The notes beneath the pieces were generated by a model that was not told the origin of the DNA, made no database searches, and saw only the letters and a list, made by a program, of their open reading frames with translations. Below are positions 32,737-39,500 of a stretch of DNA of 39,500 bases, in pieces. The position numbers were made by a program, and so were the translations under genes. Every line of letters starts with the position of its first letter. Positions within the stretch are counted from its first letter, which is position 1. The DNA comes from Candidatus Thiodiazotropha sp. (ex Monitilora ramsayi) (lineage in GTDB: Bacteria > Pseudomonadota > Gammaproteobacteria > Chromatiales > Chromatiaceae), in the NCBI GenBank assembly GCA_025655575.1, contig JAHXIP010000032.1:1-39500 (forward strand), read 5' to 3'.

Positions 32737-33141
32737 ATGTCATCAAATATGGAGCTGTTCAACGAAGCAACTGCTTCAATTCTCAGTCGCCTTTACGAGA
32801 AATTTCCCAACCGAATGGGGGCTCTTAAGGCAGAGGAAATTAGCGCAGGAGCATCGCCAGAGGAACTCAACGTCTTTGGCGCGACAGCCGAATTTTTGCT
32901 AGATGAAGGCTTTATAGTAGGAGGGAGTCCGAACGCGCAGGGCAAGTTTATCAGCAACGTTCGTCTTACTAGTAAGGGATTAGCGGTGCTCAAATCTACA
33001 CCAACGAGTCTTGATAAAAATAACCAAGCTCCGTTCGGAGAGACGCTAAAAAATGTTCTGGGAAGTGGCAGTATGCAGGCTATGAATACAATAATCGGAG
33101 AACTTCTATCAGCATATATTAAGTATCAAACGCAAACATAG
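32737..33141 (+). CDS. Small winged-helix-like protein of unknown function (134 aa)
   Basis: The start at ATG 32737 is chosen because AAGGA lies 7 bases upstream; the frame from 32686 has no such site. The N-terminal 85 residues look like a winged helix: helix ATASILSRLYEKFPNRM, helix ATAEFLLDEGFIVGG, a wing with GKFISNVRLTSKGLAVL, and then a Ser/Thr-rich linker. The C-terminus is a helix (MQAMNTIIGELLSAYIKY). The same general design occurs in small DUF2513/YjcQ-like proteins, one of which lies at 38319. A DNA-binding or protein-docking accessory role in the island is possible. Confidence 0.6.
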   Translation: MSSNMELFNEATASILSRLYEKFPNRMGALKAEEISAGASPEELNVFGATAEFLLDEGFIVGGSPNAQGKFISNVRLTSKGLAVLKSTPTSLDKNNQAPFGETLKNVLGSGSMQAMNTIIGELLSAYIKYQTQT

Positions 33142-33241
33142 AAAAAAGGGTCTGAGGCAATTGATAACCTTTTAAATCCAGATCACAAGTAAAATATTCT
33201 AAAGCCGCGAAGCAATTATATGTAATGGAGTCAATAATCGT

Positions 33242-35494
33242 ATGAATTATGATTTCTCCCGCTTGAATGATAAAGAATTTGAATTTCTTGTATGTGATTT
33301 GTTGTCATCGTTGTATGGTAAGCGTGTTGAAAGGTTTAAAGCAGGGAGAGATGGCGGGGTGGATGGGAGGTTTTATTGTTCAGGTAAAGAGGTGATTTTG
33401 CAATGCAAACATTATATTAAAACTGGTTATAAAGGTCTTATTAGGAGGTTAAAGAATGATGAAAAGCAAAAAGTAATAAAGCTGAAACCAAAAAAATATA
33501 TATTTATTACTTCGTTACCATTATCTCGACATAACAAAAAAGAAATACAATCGATATTTACGCCATTTATTGAGAATGATCAGGATGTTTTTGGTCAAGA
33601 AGATCTTAATGAATTGCTTGCTAAATACCCCGATGTCGAAGAGCGACATTTTAAATTGTGGATCTCAAGTACGTCAGTTCTAACTAGAATTATTAATAAT
33701 GCGATAAAGGGTAGAAGTGAGTGCGAACTGGATGAAATACAAAAAAGATCATGTAAATACGTTCAAACAGATGACTATCCTCGTGCGTTAGAGATAATAA
33801 AAAAAAATAAAGTTCTAATAATATCGGGAGAGCCAGGTATTGGTAAAACGACCTTAGCTGAGAATATTTGCCTTTATTATTCATCAAAAAACTATGAGTT
33901 TATCGATATTGAGGAATCGTTAACTGAAGCGGAAAGTATATTCAAAAAAGGTAAGAAACAGATATTTTATTTCGATGATTTTTTAGGTAGTAATTACTTT
34001 GAGGCAATAGAGAATAAGAAAGATTCGCATGTCGTAAAGTTTATCAATAGGATAAAGTCTGATAATAAGAAAATATTTGTCTTAACGTCGAGAACCAATA
34101 TTTTAATTAGTGGTGTTCATCATAGTTCAGTATTTTCAAATAAAAATATACAAAAAGATGAATATTTACTCTCGATAAAATCATTGAATCCATATGATAG
34201 GGCAAAGATTTTGTACAACCATATATGGTTTAGCGGCCTTAGTGAAGAGTTCATAGATGAAATATATAAAAATAAACGCTATCACAAAATAATAAAACAC
34301 CAAAATTATAATCCTAGGCTTATAGAATTTATTACTGATGTCGCACGAATTGGTGGTATTGTCCAACATAGTTATTGGGAATATATCGAGGGAACTCTAA
34401 AAAACCCAAAGGATATTTGGAGTAATTGCTTCAAAGTCCAGAATAATGAGTACGTTCGAAGCTTGGTAAACTTGATTGTATTTAATGGTGGAAATATTAA
34501 GGAAGAAGAGTTAACAAAGTCATATTACAAAATAATAGAATTAGAGCATATACAAAATATTTCAAATACTGAAAAGGATTTTGTATCGATTTCTGCCCTA
34601 GCGACAAGAACATTTATTCAAAGACATAAGAAGGATGAAGAATTTATTTATACGCTTTTTAATCCATCAATTTCCGATTATGTTCTAAATGAATACTGTC
34701 AAGATCTTCATAAGCTTACAAACATATTCAAATCATTAGGGACTATACAATCATTGCATCAATTGACGTCTCTTGGTAAAGGAAGAATAGTTAACTTTGA
34801 TTATGTTAAGGAGATATGTTTATCAATTTTCAATGAAAATTATTGCGTTGACAGAACGTATGACTATCAAGTGTTTATTGCATATCAACTGACGGATGAT
34901 GAAAATTATAGCAATAATATTAAAATTATCTTGCAGAAGATCATTATCAAACCTGATTTTATAAAAGAGTTTTCTAAGTTTTTGTCATTACTGACAATAT
35001 ATTATAAAGACTTGGAAATAGCCGACCAAACGTTTCTCTATAATCTTATATCTAACCGATATTTAGATGAAGAGGAAATAAATGATCTTGCAAATTACAT
35101 ATTCACATTCGGTGTTGAGGATCAAGTGGTCATTGATGAATTAAACGTGAATATTAAATATCACCTTAAGGACGAATTAGAGACGCATCTTTCAGAGATA
35201 GACTTGTCTGAATTTGTTGATGTATCTTATGATGCTGGAGACGAGCAGGTGGATTATGATGTTAACCGTATCAAAGAGGAAGTTATATCTATTGCTGATA
35301 ATATAGTTGAAACATATCCATTCGAGCTACTTGAATACTATAATTACGAACAAGAAGAAGTCATAGATGAAATAGACATTGATGAGCTGGTAAGTGACTA
35401 TCTAAGTTCATTGAATGAGCCGGATATTGATGATCATCTAACAATGAGGCAAAGCCATGATTGTGATATTGATGATCTGTTTGAGAGAACGTAA
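33242..35494 (+). CDS. Mrr-like endonuclease fused to STAND-type P-loop NTPase
   Basis: A 750-residue two-part protein. Residues 1-135 form a restriction-endonuclease-like (Mrr_cat) domain: LNDKEFEFLVCDLLSSLYG, GRDGGVDGRF with Asp41, and VILQCKHY with Gln54-x-Lys56, a D...QxK active site. Residues 190-400 form a P-loop NTPase of the STAND class (novel-STAND type 3 pattern): Walker A GEPGIGKT at 196-203, and Walker B IFYFDDFLGSN near 241-251. The remaining 350 residues are helical and very acidic at the end, probably the sensor. Such nuclease-STAND proteins act in antiphage immunity by recognising a phage protein and then cutting DNA (Avs-type logic). This one is short for an Avs. The whole gene is strongly AT-rich. 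Confidence 0.8.
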   Translation: MNYDFSRLNDKEFEFLVCDLLSSLYGKRVERFKAGRDGGVDGRFYCSGKEVILQCKHYIKTGYKGLIRRLKNDEKQKVIKLKPKKYIFITSLPLSRHNKKEIQSIFTPFIENDQDVFGQEDLNELLAKYPDVEERHFKLWISSTSVLTRIINNAIKGRSECELDEIQKRSCKYVQTDDYPRALEIIKKNKVLIISGEPGIGKTTLAENICLYYSSKNYEFIDIEESLTEAESIFKKGKKQIFYFDDFLGSNYFEAIENKKDSHVVKFINRIKSDNKKIFVLTSRTNILISGVHHSSVFSNKNIQKDEYLLSIKSLNPYDRAKILYNHIWFSGLSEEFIDEIYKNKRYHKIIKHQNYNPRLIEFITDVARIGGIVQHSYWEYIEGTLKNPKDIWSNCFKVQNNEYVRSLVNLIVFNGGNIKEEELTKSYYKIIELEHIQNISNTEKDFVSISALATRTFIQRHKKDEEFIYTLFNPSISDYVLNEYCQDLHKLTNIFKSLGTIQSLHQLTSLGKGRIVNFDYVKEICLSIFNENYCVDRTYDYQVFIAYQLTDDENYSNNIKIILQKIIIKPDFIKEFSKFLSLLTIYYKDLEIADQTFLYNLISNRYLDEEEINDLANYIFTFGVEDQVVIDELNVNIKYHLKDELETHLSEIDLSEFVDVSYDAGDEQVDYDVNRIKEEVISIADNIVETYPFELLEYYNYEQEEVIDEIDIDELVSDYLSSLNEPDIDDHLTMRQSHDCDIDDLFERT

Positions 35495-35582
35495 GAAATA
35501 TGGGATCAATGGGATCAGACTCGATTGATTGATGGTTTTCAGATGATGGGGTCAGAGAAGTTTGAGAAGTTTGGGGTCAGAA

Positions 35583-36386
35583 GTTTGGGGTCAGTGTAAA
35601 AACTAATTTTAATCATCGGGAGATTCTGGTTATAGTAGCATGACAATACACTTATCAAGGAAGATAAATGGCTAGACTACCAAGGCTTTGTTTGCCAGGG
35701 ATGCCTCAACATATCATTCAGCGCGGCACAAATAGACAACCCTGTTTTGCTTCAGAGGAAGATTTTTCTGCCTATGCCCATTGGTTAGGTGAATGTGCCC
35801 AAAAGTATATGGTCGCTATACATGCCTGGGTCTTTATGACAAATCATGTGCATCTATTGGTGACACCCTCGACACCGGATGGTGCTTCAAAGATGATGCA
35901 GACACTTGGACGATATTACGTTCGCTATTTCAATCATACTTATCAAAGAACTGGTACCTTGTGGGAGGGGCGCTTTAAATCAAGTGTCGTAGATGAAGAT
36001 GAGTATCTCCTGGTATGCCAAAGGTATATTGAGCTTAATCCGGTGAGAGCAAGAATGGTGTCTGCTCCAGAAGAGTACTGTTGGTCAAGTTATCGGGCTA
36101 ACGGGTTAGGCCAGCAAATAAAGATTTGGACACCACATCACATTTATCAGAAACTTGGAAGAACAGTTACAGAGAGGGCAAAGGCCTATCGTGAGTTGTT
36201 TACAGGGCACCTTGATTCTGAAATGTTGAATCAGATACGAAATACAGTCAACCAAGGAATGGTGCTGGGTAATGATAGATTCAAAAGAGAAGTGGAGGTG
36301 TTGAGTGGTCGTAGGGTTATACCGTTAAAGCGCGGTCCTAAACCAAAGGGGAAGGGAGATGATGGGTTTTTACACTGACCCCAAAC
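35583..36386 (+). mobile_element. RAYT transposase unit bounded by perfect 21-bp inverted repeats
   Basis: The left repeat at 35583-35603 (beginning GTTTGGGGTCAGTGTAAAAA) is the exact reverse complement of 36366-36386. The right copy overlaps the transposase stop codon. Upstream of the left repeat, further GGGGTCAG / GGGATCAG copies stand in direct orientation at about 35500-35580. This is the usual setting of REP-associated tyrosine transposases, which act on flanking palindromes. Confidence 0.85.
35668..36378 (+). CDS. REP-associated tyrosine transposase (RAYT, Y1 HUH family)
   Basis: A single-strand DNA transposase of the IS200/IS605-related RAYT group. The HUH motif is His60-Val-His62 in MTNHVHLLVTP. 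The region MMQTLGRYYVRYFNHTYQRT carries the candidate catalytic tyrosine, followed by the RAYT signature GTLWEGRFKSSVVDEDEYLL and RYIELNPVRARMV. The C-terminus (GPKPKGKGDDG) is basic. The 236-residue length is typical and the gene looks intact. It splits the accessory island between the STAND nuclease and the Sll1717-type ATPase. Confidence 0.93.
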   Translation: MARLPRLCLPGMPQHIIQRGTNRQPCFASEEDFSAYAHWLGECAQKYMVAIHAWVFMTNHVHLLVTPSTPDGASKMMQTLGRYYVRYFNHTYQRTGTLWEGRFKSSVVDEDEYLLVCQRYIELNPVRARMVSAPEEYCWSSYRANGLGQQIKIWTPHHIYQKLGRTVTERAKAYRELFTGHLDSEMLNQIRNTVNQGMVLGNDRFKREVEVLSGRRVIPLKRGPKPKGKGDDGFLH

Positions 36387-36492
36387 TCGCTGAGACTGAA
36401 AATCCATTAACAAATGAATCATCAATATTTTATGAGCTTTTGGAAATTAAGAGCTAAAACATTAGCACTCAATAATAATATATAGAGGGAAT

Positions 36493-38142
36493 ATGAATAA
36501 AATTGCCAAACAGGATTTTGTCTTCAAAAAGCATATGTCAGTAGGTGAAGCAGATGCAGAAAATGACAATCAATTTTTAGCCGAGTGCTTTACAGATATT
36601 GGTGACTATGAAGTATTAGAGAACACTGACTCTCCTCAGTCGATAGTTCTTGGTCGGACTGGCGTTGGGAAAAGTGCTCTTCTAGAGCAGATTGAAAAAA
36701 ATTCAAGCAATATTATTAGGATTGAACCTGAGGAGCTAGCCTTACGGCATGTATCCAACTCAACGATTCTAAACTTCTTTGAGGACCTAGGGGTAAATCT
36801 TGATATTTTCTATAATTTGTTATGGCAACATACTCTTGCAGTGGAACTTATCAAGCATAAATACAACATAGATTGCCCTCAGGCAAAAAGTAATTTTATT
36901 GACTCCATAAAAGCTATTATCTCTGGAAATCACAAGAAGCAGCAGGCATTGAATTACATTGAGGAATGGGGTGACAAATTCTGGGCAGACACAGAGACTA
37001 GGATTAGGGAGTTCACTGATAAGCTCGAAGCGAATCTACAATCTTCTATCGACAACAATGTTCCTGGTATAAAGTTATCTTCTCAAGCAGCGGCCCAGCT
37101 AACGGAAGAGCAGAGATCAGAGGTAATCCATTACGGAAAAAAAGTTGTAAGCAAAGTTCAAATTGAAAAGCTTGCAAAAATCGTAACTCTCTTATCAGAA
37201 GATATTTTCGACGACCCAAAAAAGAAGGTTTATATTCTAATAGATAGGCTTGACGAAAATTGGGTTGAAGATGAACTTCGCTATAAGCTAATTAGGGCGT
37301 TGATTGAAACAATAAGAAAATTTAGAAATATAGAGCCGGTAAAAATAATAATTACTCTAAGAACAGATTTATTAGATCGAGTACTTGAAAAGACTAGAGA
37401 CTCAGGATTTCAAAGAGAAAAATACACTAGCCTTTTTCTTAGTCTTGGATGGAAAAAAGACCAGTTAGAAACCCTTCTAGATAAAAGGATTAACTTTCTA
37501 CTTAAACACAAATACACAAACGGAGAAGTTAGTTTTTCTGATATATTTCCTTCGAAAATCGATAAAACGACATCGTTTGAATACATACTAGACCGAACAT
37601 TACTAAGACCTAGGGATGCAATAATATTTGTCAATGAATGTTTGAAGGAAGCGCAGGGAAAAACAGCGATATCGAGCTCAGACATAAAATTAGCAGAAAA
37701 AACCTATTCTATAGGTCGAGTAGATTCGCTTAAATACGAATGGTACGTAGAGCATCCAATGTTAGAAAAATATATTGATATGCTTCACCATAAAAGCGCT
37801 TCATTCAAGGCCAGCATCATAAGTGACGATGATTTAGAGGCTCTTGTTATGGAGCTTGCTGAGCGTCCTGATAAAGATTGTGATCTAGCAGTTAAGAATG
37901 CACATAGCTATATGAATAGTGAGTATCCGGCATCTAAGACCTATTTAGACTACCTTAGGCAAAATTTATTATTCATTTTATATAAGGTTGGGGCAGTCGG
38001 TATTAAAGTTGACGGCACCAGTACCGTAAGATGGATTCATGATAGGACACAGGACCTTACTGCCGCCAAGATTCAAAAAACATCAATAATCTATATCCAT
38101 AAAATACTATGGAGAGCATTAGCAATTGATAAAAGGTCATAA
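36493..38142 (+). CDS. P-loop ATPase of the Sll1717 (KAP-like) type
   Basis: The N-terminus shows the family pattern (VGEADAENDNQFLAECFTDI), followed by Walker A GRTGVGKSA at 54-62. A long helical insertion (about 100-230) precedes Walker B VYILIDRLDENW near 247-257 with Asp251, then KIIITLRTDLLDRV and LRPRDAIIFVNECLKEA. It is 549 residues with no membrane segments. These ATPases are found in defence and mobile islands and are thought to couple NTP hydrolysis to an associated effector; their precise roles are mostly unknown. The ribosome site is AGAGGGA. The last 17 bases overlap a separate frame encoding an HNH-nuclease tail. Confidence 0.8.
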   Translation: MNKIAKQDFVFKKHMSVGEADAENDNQFLAECFTDIGDYEVLENTDSPQSIVLGRTGVGKSALLEQIEKNSSNIIRIEPEELALRHVSNSTILNFFEDLGVNLDIFYNLLWQHTLAVELIKHKYNIDCPQAKSNFIDSIKAIISGNHKKQQALNYIEEWGDKFWADTETRIREFTDKLEANLQSSIDNNVPGIKLSSQAAAQLTEEQRSEVIHYGKKVVSKVQIEKLAKIVTLLSEDIFDDPKKKVYILIDRLDENWVEDELRYKLIRALIETIRKFRNIEPVKIIITLRTDLLDRVLEKTRDSGFQREKYTSLFLSLGWKKDQLETLLDKRINFLLKHKYTNGEVSFSDIFPSKIDKTTSFEYILDRTLLRPRDAIIFVNECLKEAQGKTAISSSDIKLAEKTYSIGRVDSLKYEWYVEHPMLEKYIDMLHHKSASFKASIISDDDLEALVMELAERPDKDCDLAVKNAHSYMNSEYPASKTYLDYLRQNLLFILYKVGAVGIKVDGTSTVRWIHDRTQDLTAAKIQKTSIIYIHKILWRALAIDKRS

Positions 38143-38266
38143 TCCGAACTTAGAAGTTCATCATAAAAAGCGGCTGTCGAATGGTGGGGAAGATACAGTA
38201 GAAAATGCAATTGCTTTATGCCCAAATTGTCATAGAGAGTTGCATTTTGGAGAGAGTAACGTCTAA
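38126..38266 (+). pseudogene. HNH endonuclease C-terminal piece, overlapping the ATPase 3' end
   Basis: In the frame offset by +1 from the ATPase, a 46-codon stretch reads LEVHHKKRLSNGGEDTVENA followed by IALCPNCHRELHFG. This is a clear HNH motif: His-His, Asn-Ala, C-P-N-C-H and the final H. The frame opens only at 38123, and the sole start candidate is TTG at 38126. HNH enzymes need an N-terminal DNA-binding part that is missing here. It is therefore a remnant left by recombination, a frameshifted C-terminal domain of the ATPase, or a tiny overlapping gene. The composition stays AT-rich like its neighbours. Confidence 0.7.
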
Positions 38267-38273
38267 AAAATAG

Positions 38274-38296
38274 TAACGAGACGGGGGGTCTCGTTA
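38274..38296 (+). repeat. 9-bp perfect hairpin upstream of the DUF2513 gene
   Basis: TAACGAGAC and GTCTCGTTA pair perfectly around a GGGGG loop. It lies 23 bp before the next ATG. There is no U-tract, so it may be a regulatory or recombination hairpin rather than a simple terminator. Confidence 0.5.
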
Positions 38297-38318
38297 ACGT
38301 AACTGTTATGAGTAAGCC

Positions 38319-38678
38319 ATGAAAAGAGATATGGATTTAATTCGAGATGTTCTTTTCTTATATGAAGAAGGAATTCCTATCGACGAAAGACAATACTCGA
38401 ATGATCAAATACATGAACACACCCTGCTTCTTAAGGATGCAGGATTCATAATTACAGAGTCATTCTATCCGCCTGAAGGCGGCACTTTACGTTATCGTGA
38501 TAGGCTGAGTTGGGAAGGTCATGAATTCATAGCGTGTATCCGTGAAAATGAGATATGGAATAAAATTAAGTCAGAGTTTAAGAATGCCAGTTTTGAAACA
38601 ATCGTCAGCGCCTCTAAAAAACTCGCTGAGGCTTGGGCAAGAAAGAAAATTGAGAATCTGCTTGATGAAAACTCATAA
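38319..38678 (+). CDS. DUF2513-family protein (119 aa)
   Basis: The N-terminus MKRDMDLIRDVLFLYEEGIP is the family signature of DUF2513 (YjcQ-like) proteins. These are small winged-helix-like proteins frequent on prophages and islands, with no established function. The core HEHTLLLKDAGFIITESFYP, then RYRDRLSWEGHEFIACIREN, matches the helix-wing-helix layout with the D-x-L-x-W-x-G-H-E/D-F motif. The C-terminus is helical. It is soluble and a possible DNA-binding or anti-repressor-like protein. Its stop codon TAA is the first part of a TAACAAGGCGC sequence that resembles an integron cassette end. Confidence 0.8.
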   Translation: MKRDMDLIRDVLFLYEEGIPIDERQYSNDQIHEHTLLLKDAGFIITESFYPPEGGTLRYRDRLSWEGHEFIACIRENEIWNKIKSEFKNASFETIVSASKKLAEAWARKKIENLLDENS

Positions 38679-38760
38679 CAAGGCGCTGTTGTCGCCGCTA
38701 TCACGGCTGGGGCAGCCTACACTCCGTTTCGGCTGCCCCAATGCTTGTCGCTAACCGCCC
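38675..38760 (+). other. AttC-like hairpin region (candidate gene-cassette recombination site)
   Basis: TAACAAGGCGC overlaps the DUF2513 stop codon, as R'' boxes of cassette attC sites do. It is followed by a perfect 10-bp stem TGGGGCAGCC (38708-38717) / GGCTGCCCCA (38731-38740). The GC-rich hairpin is unlike the AT-rich surroundings. However, the expected closing GTTRRRY box is not evident (CGCTAACC stands there instead), so the assignment is tentative. Confidence 0.35.
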
Positions 38761-38771
38761 AGGAGCAACCC

Positions 38772-39338
38772 ATGAAATTTATTCCAATTGTAGGTATCGG
38801 ACTCGCAATCTGGGGCTTGGTAACGCTCGACTGGTTTAAAGTAGGGATTGGTATTTTTCTTTTCTTCTTAGGGTTTGTTATCGACCTTTTCAAGAAAAGG
38901 GGTGCTATGTCTGACGATAAGGTATTTGCAGGATATAAAGCTTTATCACAGCTAACGCTTATCGTTAGGAAATCACTTGACTCATCAGGCATAGACTCAG
39001 ACAGCCCAAAAGCCAAGCTAGCTAAGGGTCTCTACTTTTTAGGCATGGTCGATGCCGCAAGCCAATCAGCAGGTATGGACGACAGACAATTTCTCGATCT
39101 ATTTAAATCCGTGTTTGCAGATATGGATTATGAATATGATAAAGACTACCAATCTAAACTCATAGTATTTCATCAAAACTTGAATACAGAGCATGCAGCA
39201 TTCCCTGCCATTATGAAAGGAGAAGAGCTATTTTTGAACTTTACCAAAGGAAACTCCATGGCACCGATGGCTGGTGGAATGCAAATTGAGGAACTAATTG
39301 AAGATGATAGCTTCCCAGGTTCTATAGAGCAATTATGA
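38772..39338 (+). CDS. Membrane-anchored hypothetical protein (188 aa)
   Basis: I do not recognise the family. The start at ATG 38772 is preceded by AGGAG; a TTG at 38745 lies inside the hairpin region and is less likely. The N-terminus has two close hydrophobic segments (IPIVGIGLAIWGLVTL and VGIGIFLFFLGFVIDLF), probably a hairpin anchor. A soluble helical domain of about 140 residues follows (DDKVFAGYKALSQLTLIVRK, KLAKGLYFLGMVDAASQSAG, MDDRQFLDLFKSVFADM). A glutamate/aspartate-rich tail ends the protein. It is the last complete gene of the island. Confidence 0.65.
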   Translation: MKFIPIVGIGLAIWGLVTLDWFKVGIGIFLFFLGFVIDLFKKRGAMSDDKVFAGYKALSQLTLIVRKSLDSSGIDSDSPKAKLAKGLYFLGMVDAASQSAGMDDRQFLDLFKSVFADMDYEYDKDYQSKLIVFHQNLNTEHAAFPAIMKGEELFLNFTKGNSMAPMAGGMQIEELIEDDSFPGSIEQL

Positions 39339-39379
39339 ATAATGCGGCTAGCAAGGTACTCGTTCGGACGCAAACTATA

Positions 39380-39407
39380 AATAATAGGGGACAAATAATA
39401 GGGGACA
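39380..39407. repeat. Direct repeat AATAATAGGGGACA (2 copies)
   Basis: Two head-to-tail copies of AATAATAGGGGACA adjoin the outer end of the IS3 element. AGGGGACAG-type repeats are common flanks of RAYT transposase genes, so this may be the scar of another such unit into which the IS inserted. Confidence 0.5.
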
Positions 39408-39410
39408 GAC

Positions 39411-39500
39411 TGAAGCACCCCGCCTTTCAAAGACACAAGGTTAAGCAACAGCGCCCATTTTTTCATATTCTCTGGGTGATAGATAGTTGAGCGTCTGATG
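39411..39500 (-). mobile_element. End of an IS3-family insertion sequence (cut by window edge)
   Basis: The sequence from 39411 starts TGAAGCACCCCGCCTTTCAA, the look of an IS3-family terminal inverted repeat. It leads into the 3' end of a minus-strand transposase. The element continues beyond the window. Confidence 0.6.
39441..39500 (-). CDS. IS3-family transposase OrfB, C-terminal end (partial)
   Basis: The minus strand from 39500 reads HQTLNYLSPREYEKMGAVA and then TAA. H-x-x-L-x-Y-x-S-P-x-E-Y-E is the typical last motif of IS3-family DDE transposases. It differs in sequence from the fragment at base 1, so it belongs to a different element. Confidence 0.75.
   Translation of the reverse strand, partial: HQTLNYLSPREYEKMGAVA

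Overview
The window reads as chromosome of a gammaproteobacterium, probably a chemolithoautotrophic sulfur/hydrogen oxidiser related to Chromatiales or to sulfur-oxidising symbionts. This is inferred from the style of the housekeeping proteins, the HupTUV/HupR-type hydrogen-sensing system, a PEP-CTERM protein, and moderate-to-high GC in the core against a clearly AT-rich right end. No taxonomic search was possible.

Left part (1-13.9 kb). The first bases are the 3' end of an IS3-family element, followed by a small conserved-looking ORF and a decayed moaA (frameshifts plus an internal deletion). Then come tRNA-Asn, a FimT/GspH-type minor pilin, aspC and divergent uvrB, pcm, a calcium-binding repeat protein, tRNA-Val, a PEP-CTERM protein, a small cysteine-rich protein with a probable CTG start, and a regulator with an N-terminal MerR-like HTH and a C-terminal receiver domain. 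A divergent GntR/acuI pair with a visible operator, a C-terminally anchored hypothetical protein and a universal stress protein follow.

Central part (13.9-29.4 kb). This is a long, tightly coupled hydrogenase operon: hupD-F-G-H-I-J-K, hypA-B-C-D-E, hypX, hupR, hupT, hupU, hupV. It encodes the maturation machinery of an uptake [NiFe]-hydrogenase and a complete H2-sensing relay: HupUV regulatory hydrogenase, HupT histidine kinase and HupR, an NtrC-type activator. In front of hupD lies a perfect sigma-54 -24/-12 promoter, and 79 bp upstream of it a TTG-N5-CAA palindrome matching the HupR site known from Rhodobacter capsulatus. The catalytic genes hupS, hupL and hupC, and also hypF, are absent, so they must lie elsewhere. 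The cluster is an accessory and sensing module separated from its enzyme.

Right part (29.4-39.5 kb). Immediately after hupV are two oppositely oriented blocks of a degenerate 21-bp tandem repeat that meet around a perfect hairpin. An AT-rich accessory island follows. It holds a putative PD-(D/E)xK nuclease protein, a multi-TM protein, a winged-helix-like small protein, an Mrr-like endonuclease fused to a STAND-type P-loop NTPase, and a REP-associated tyrosine transposase inside perfect 21-bp inverted repeats. Next are a Sll1717-type P-loop ATPase whose 3' end overlaps an HNH-nuclease tail, a DUF2513 protein, an integron-attC-like hairpin, and a membrane-anchored hypothetical. The window ends inside another IS3-family transposase. 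The island looks like a defence or mobile island, and its unnamed nuclease and the surrounding genes are the best candidates for an undescribed system.
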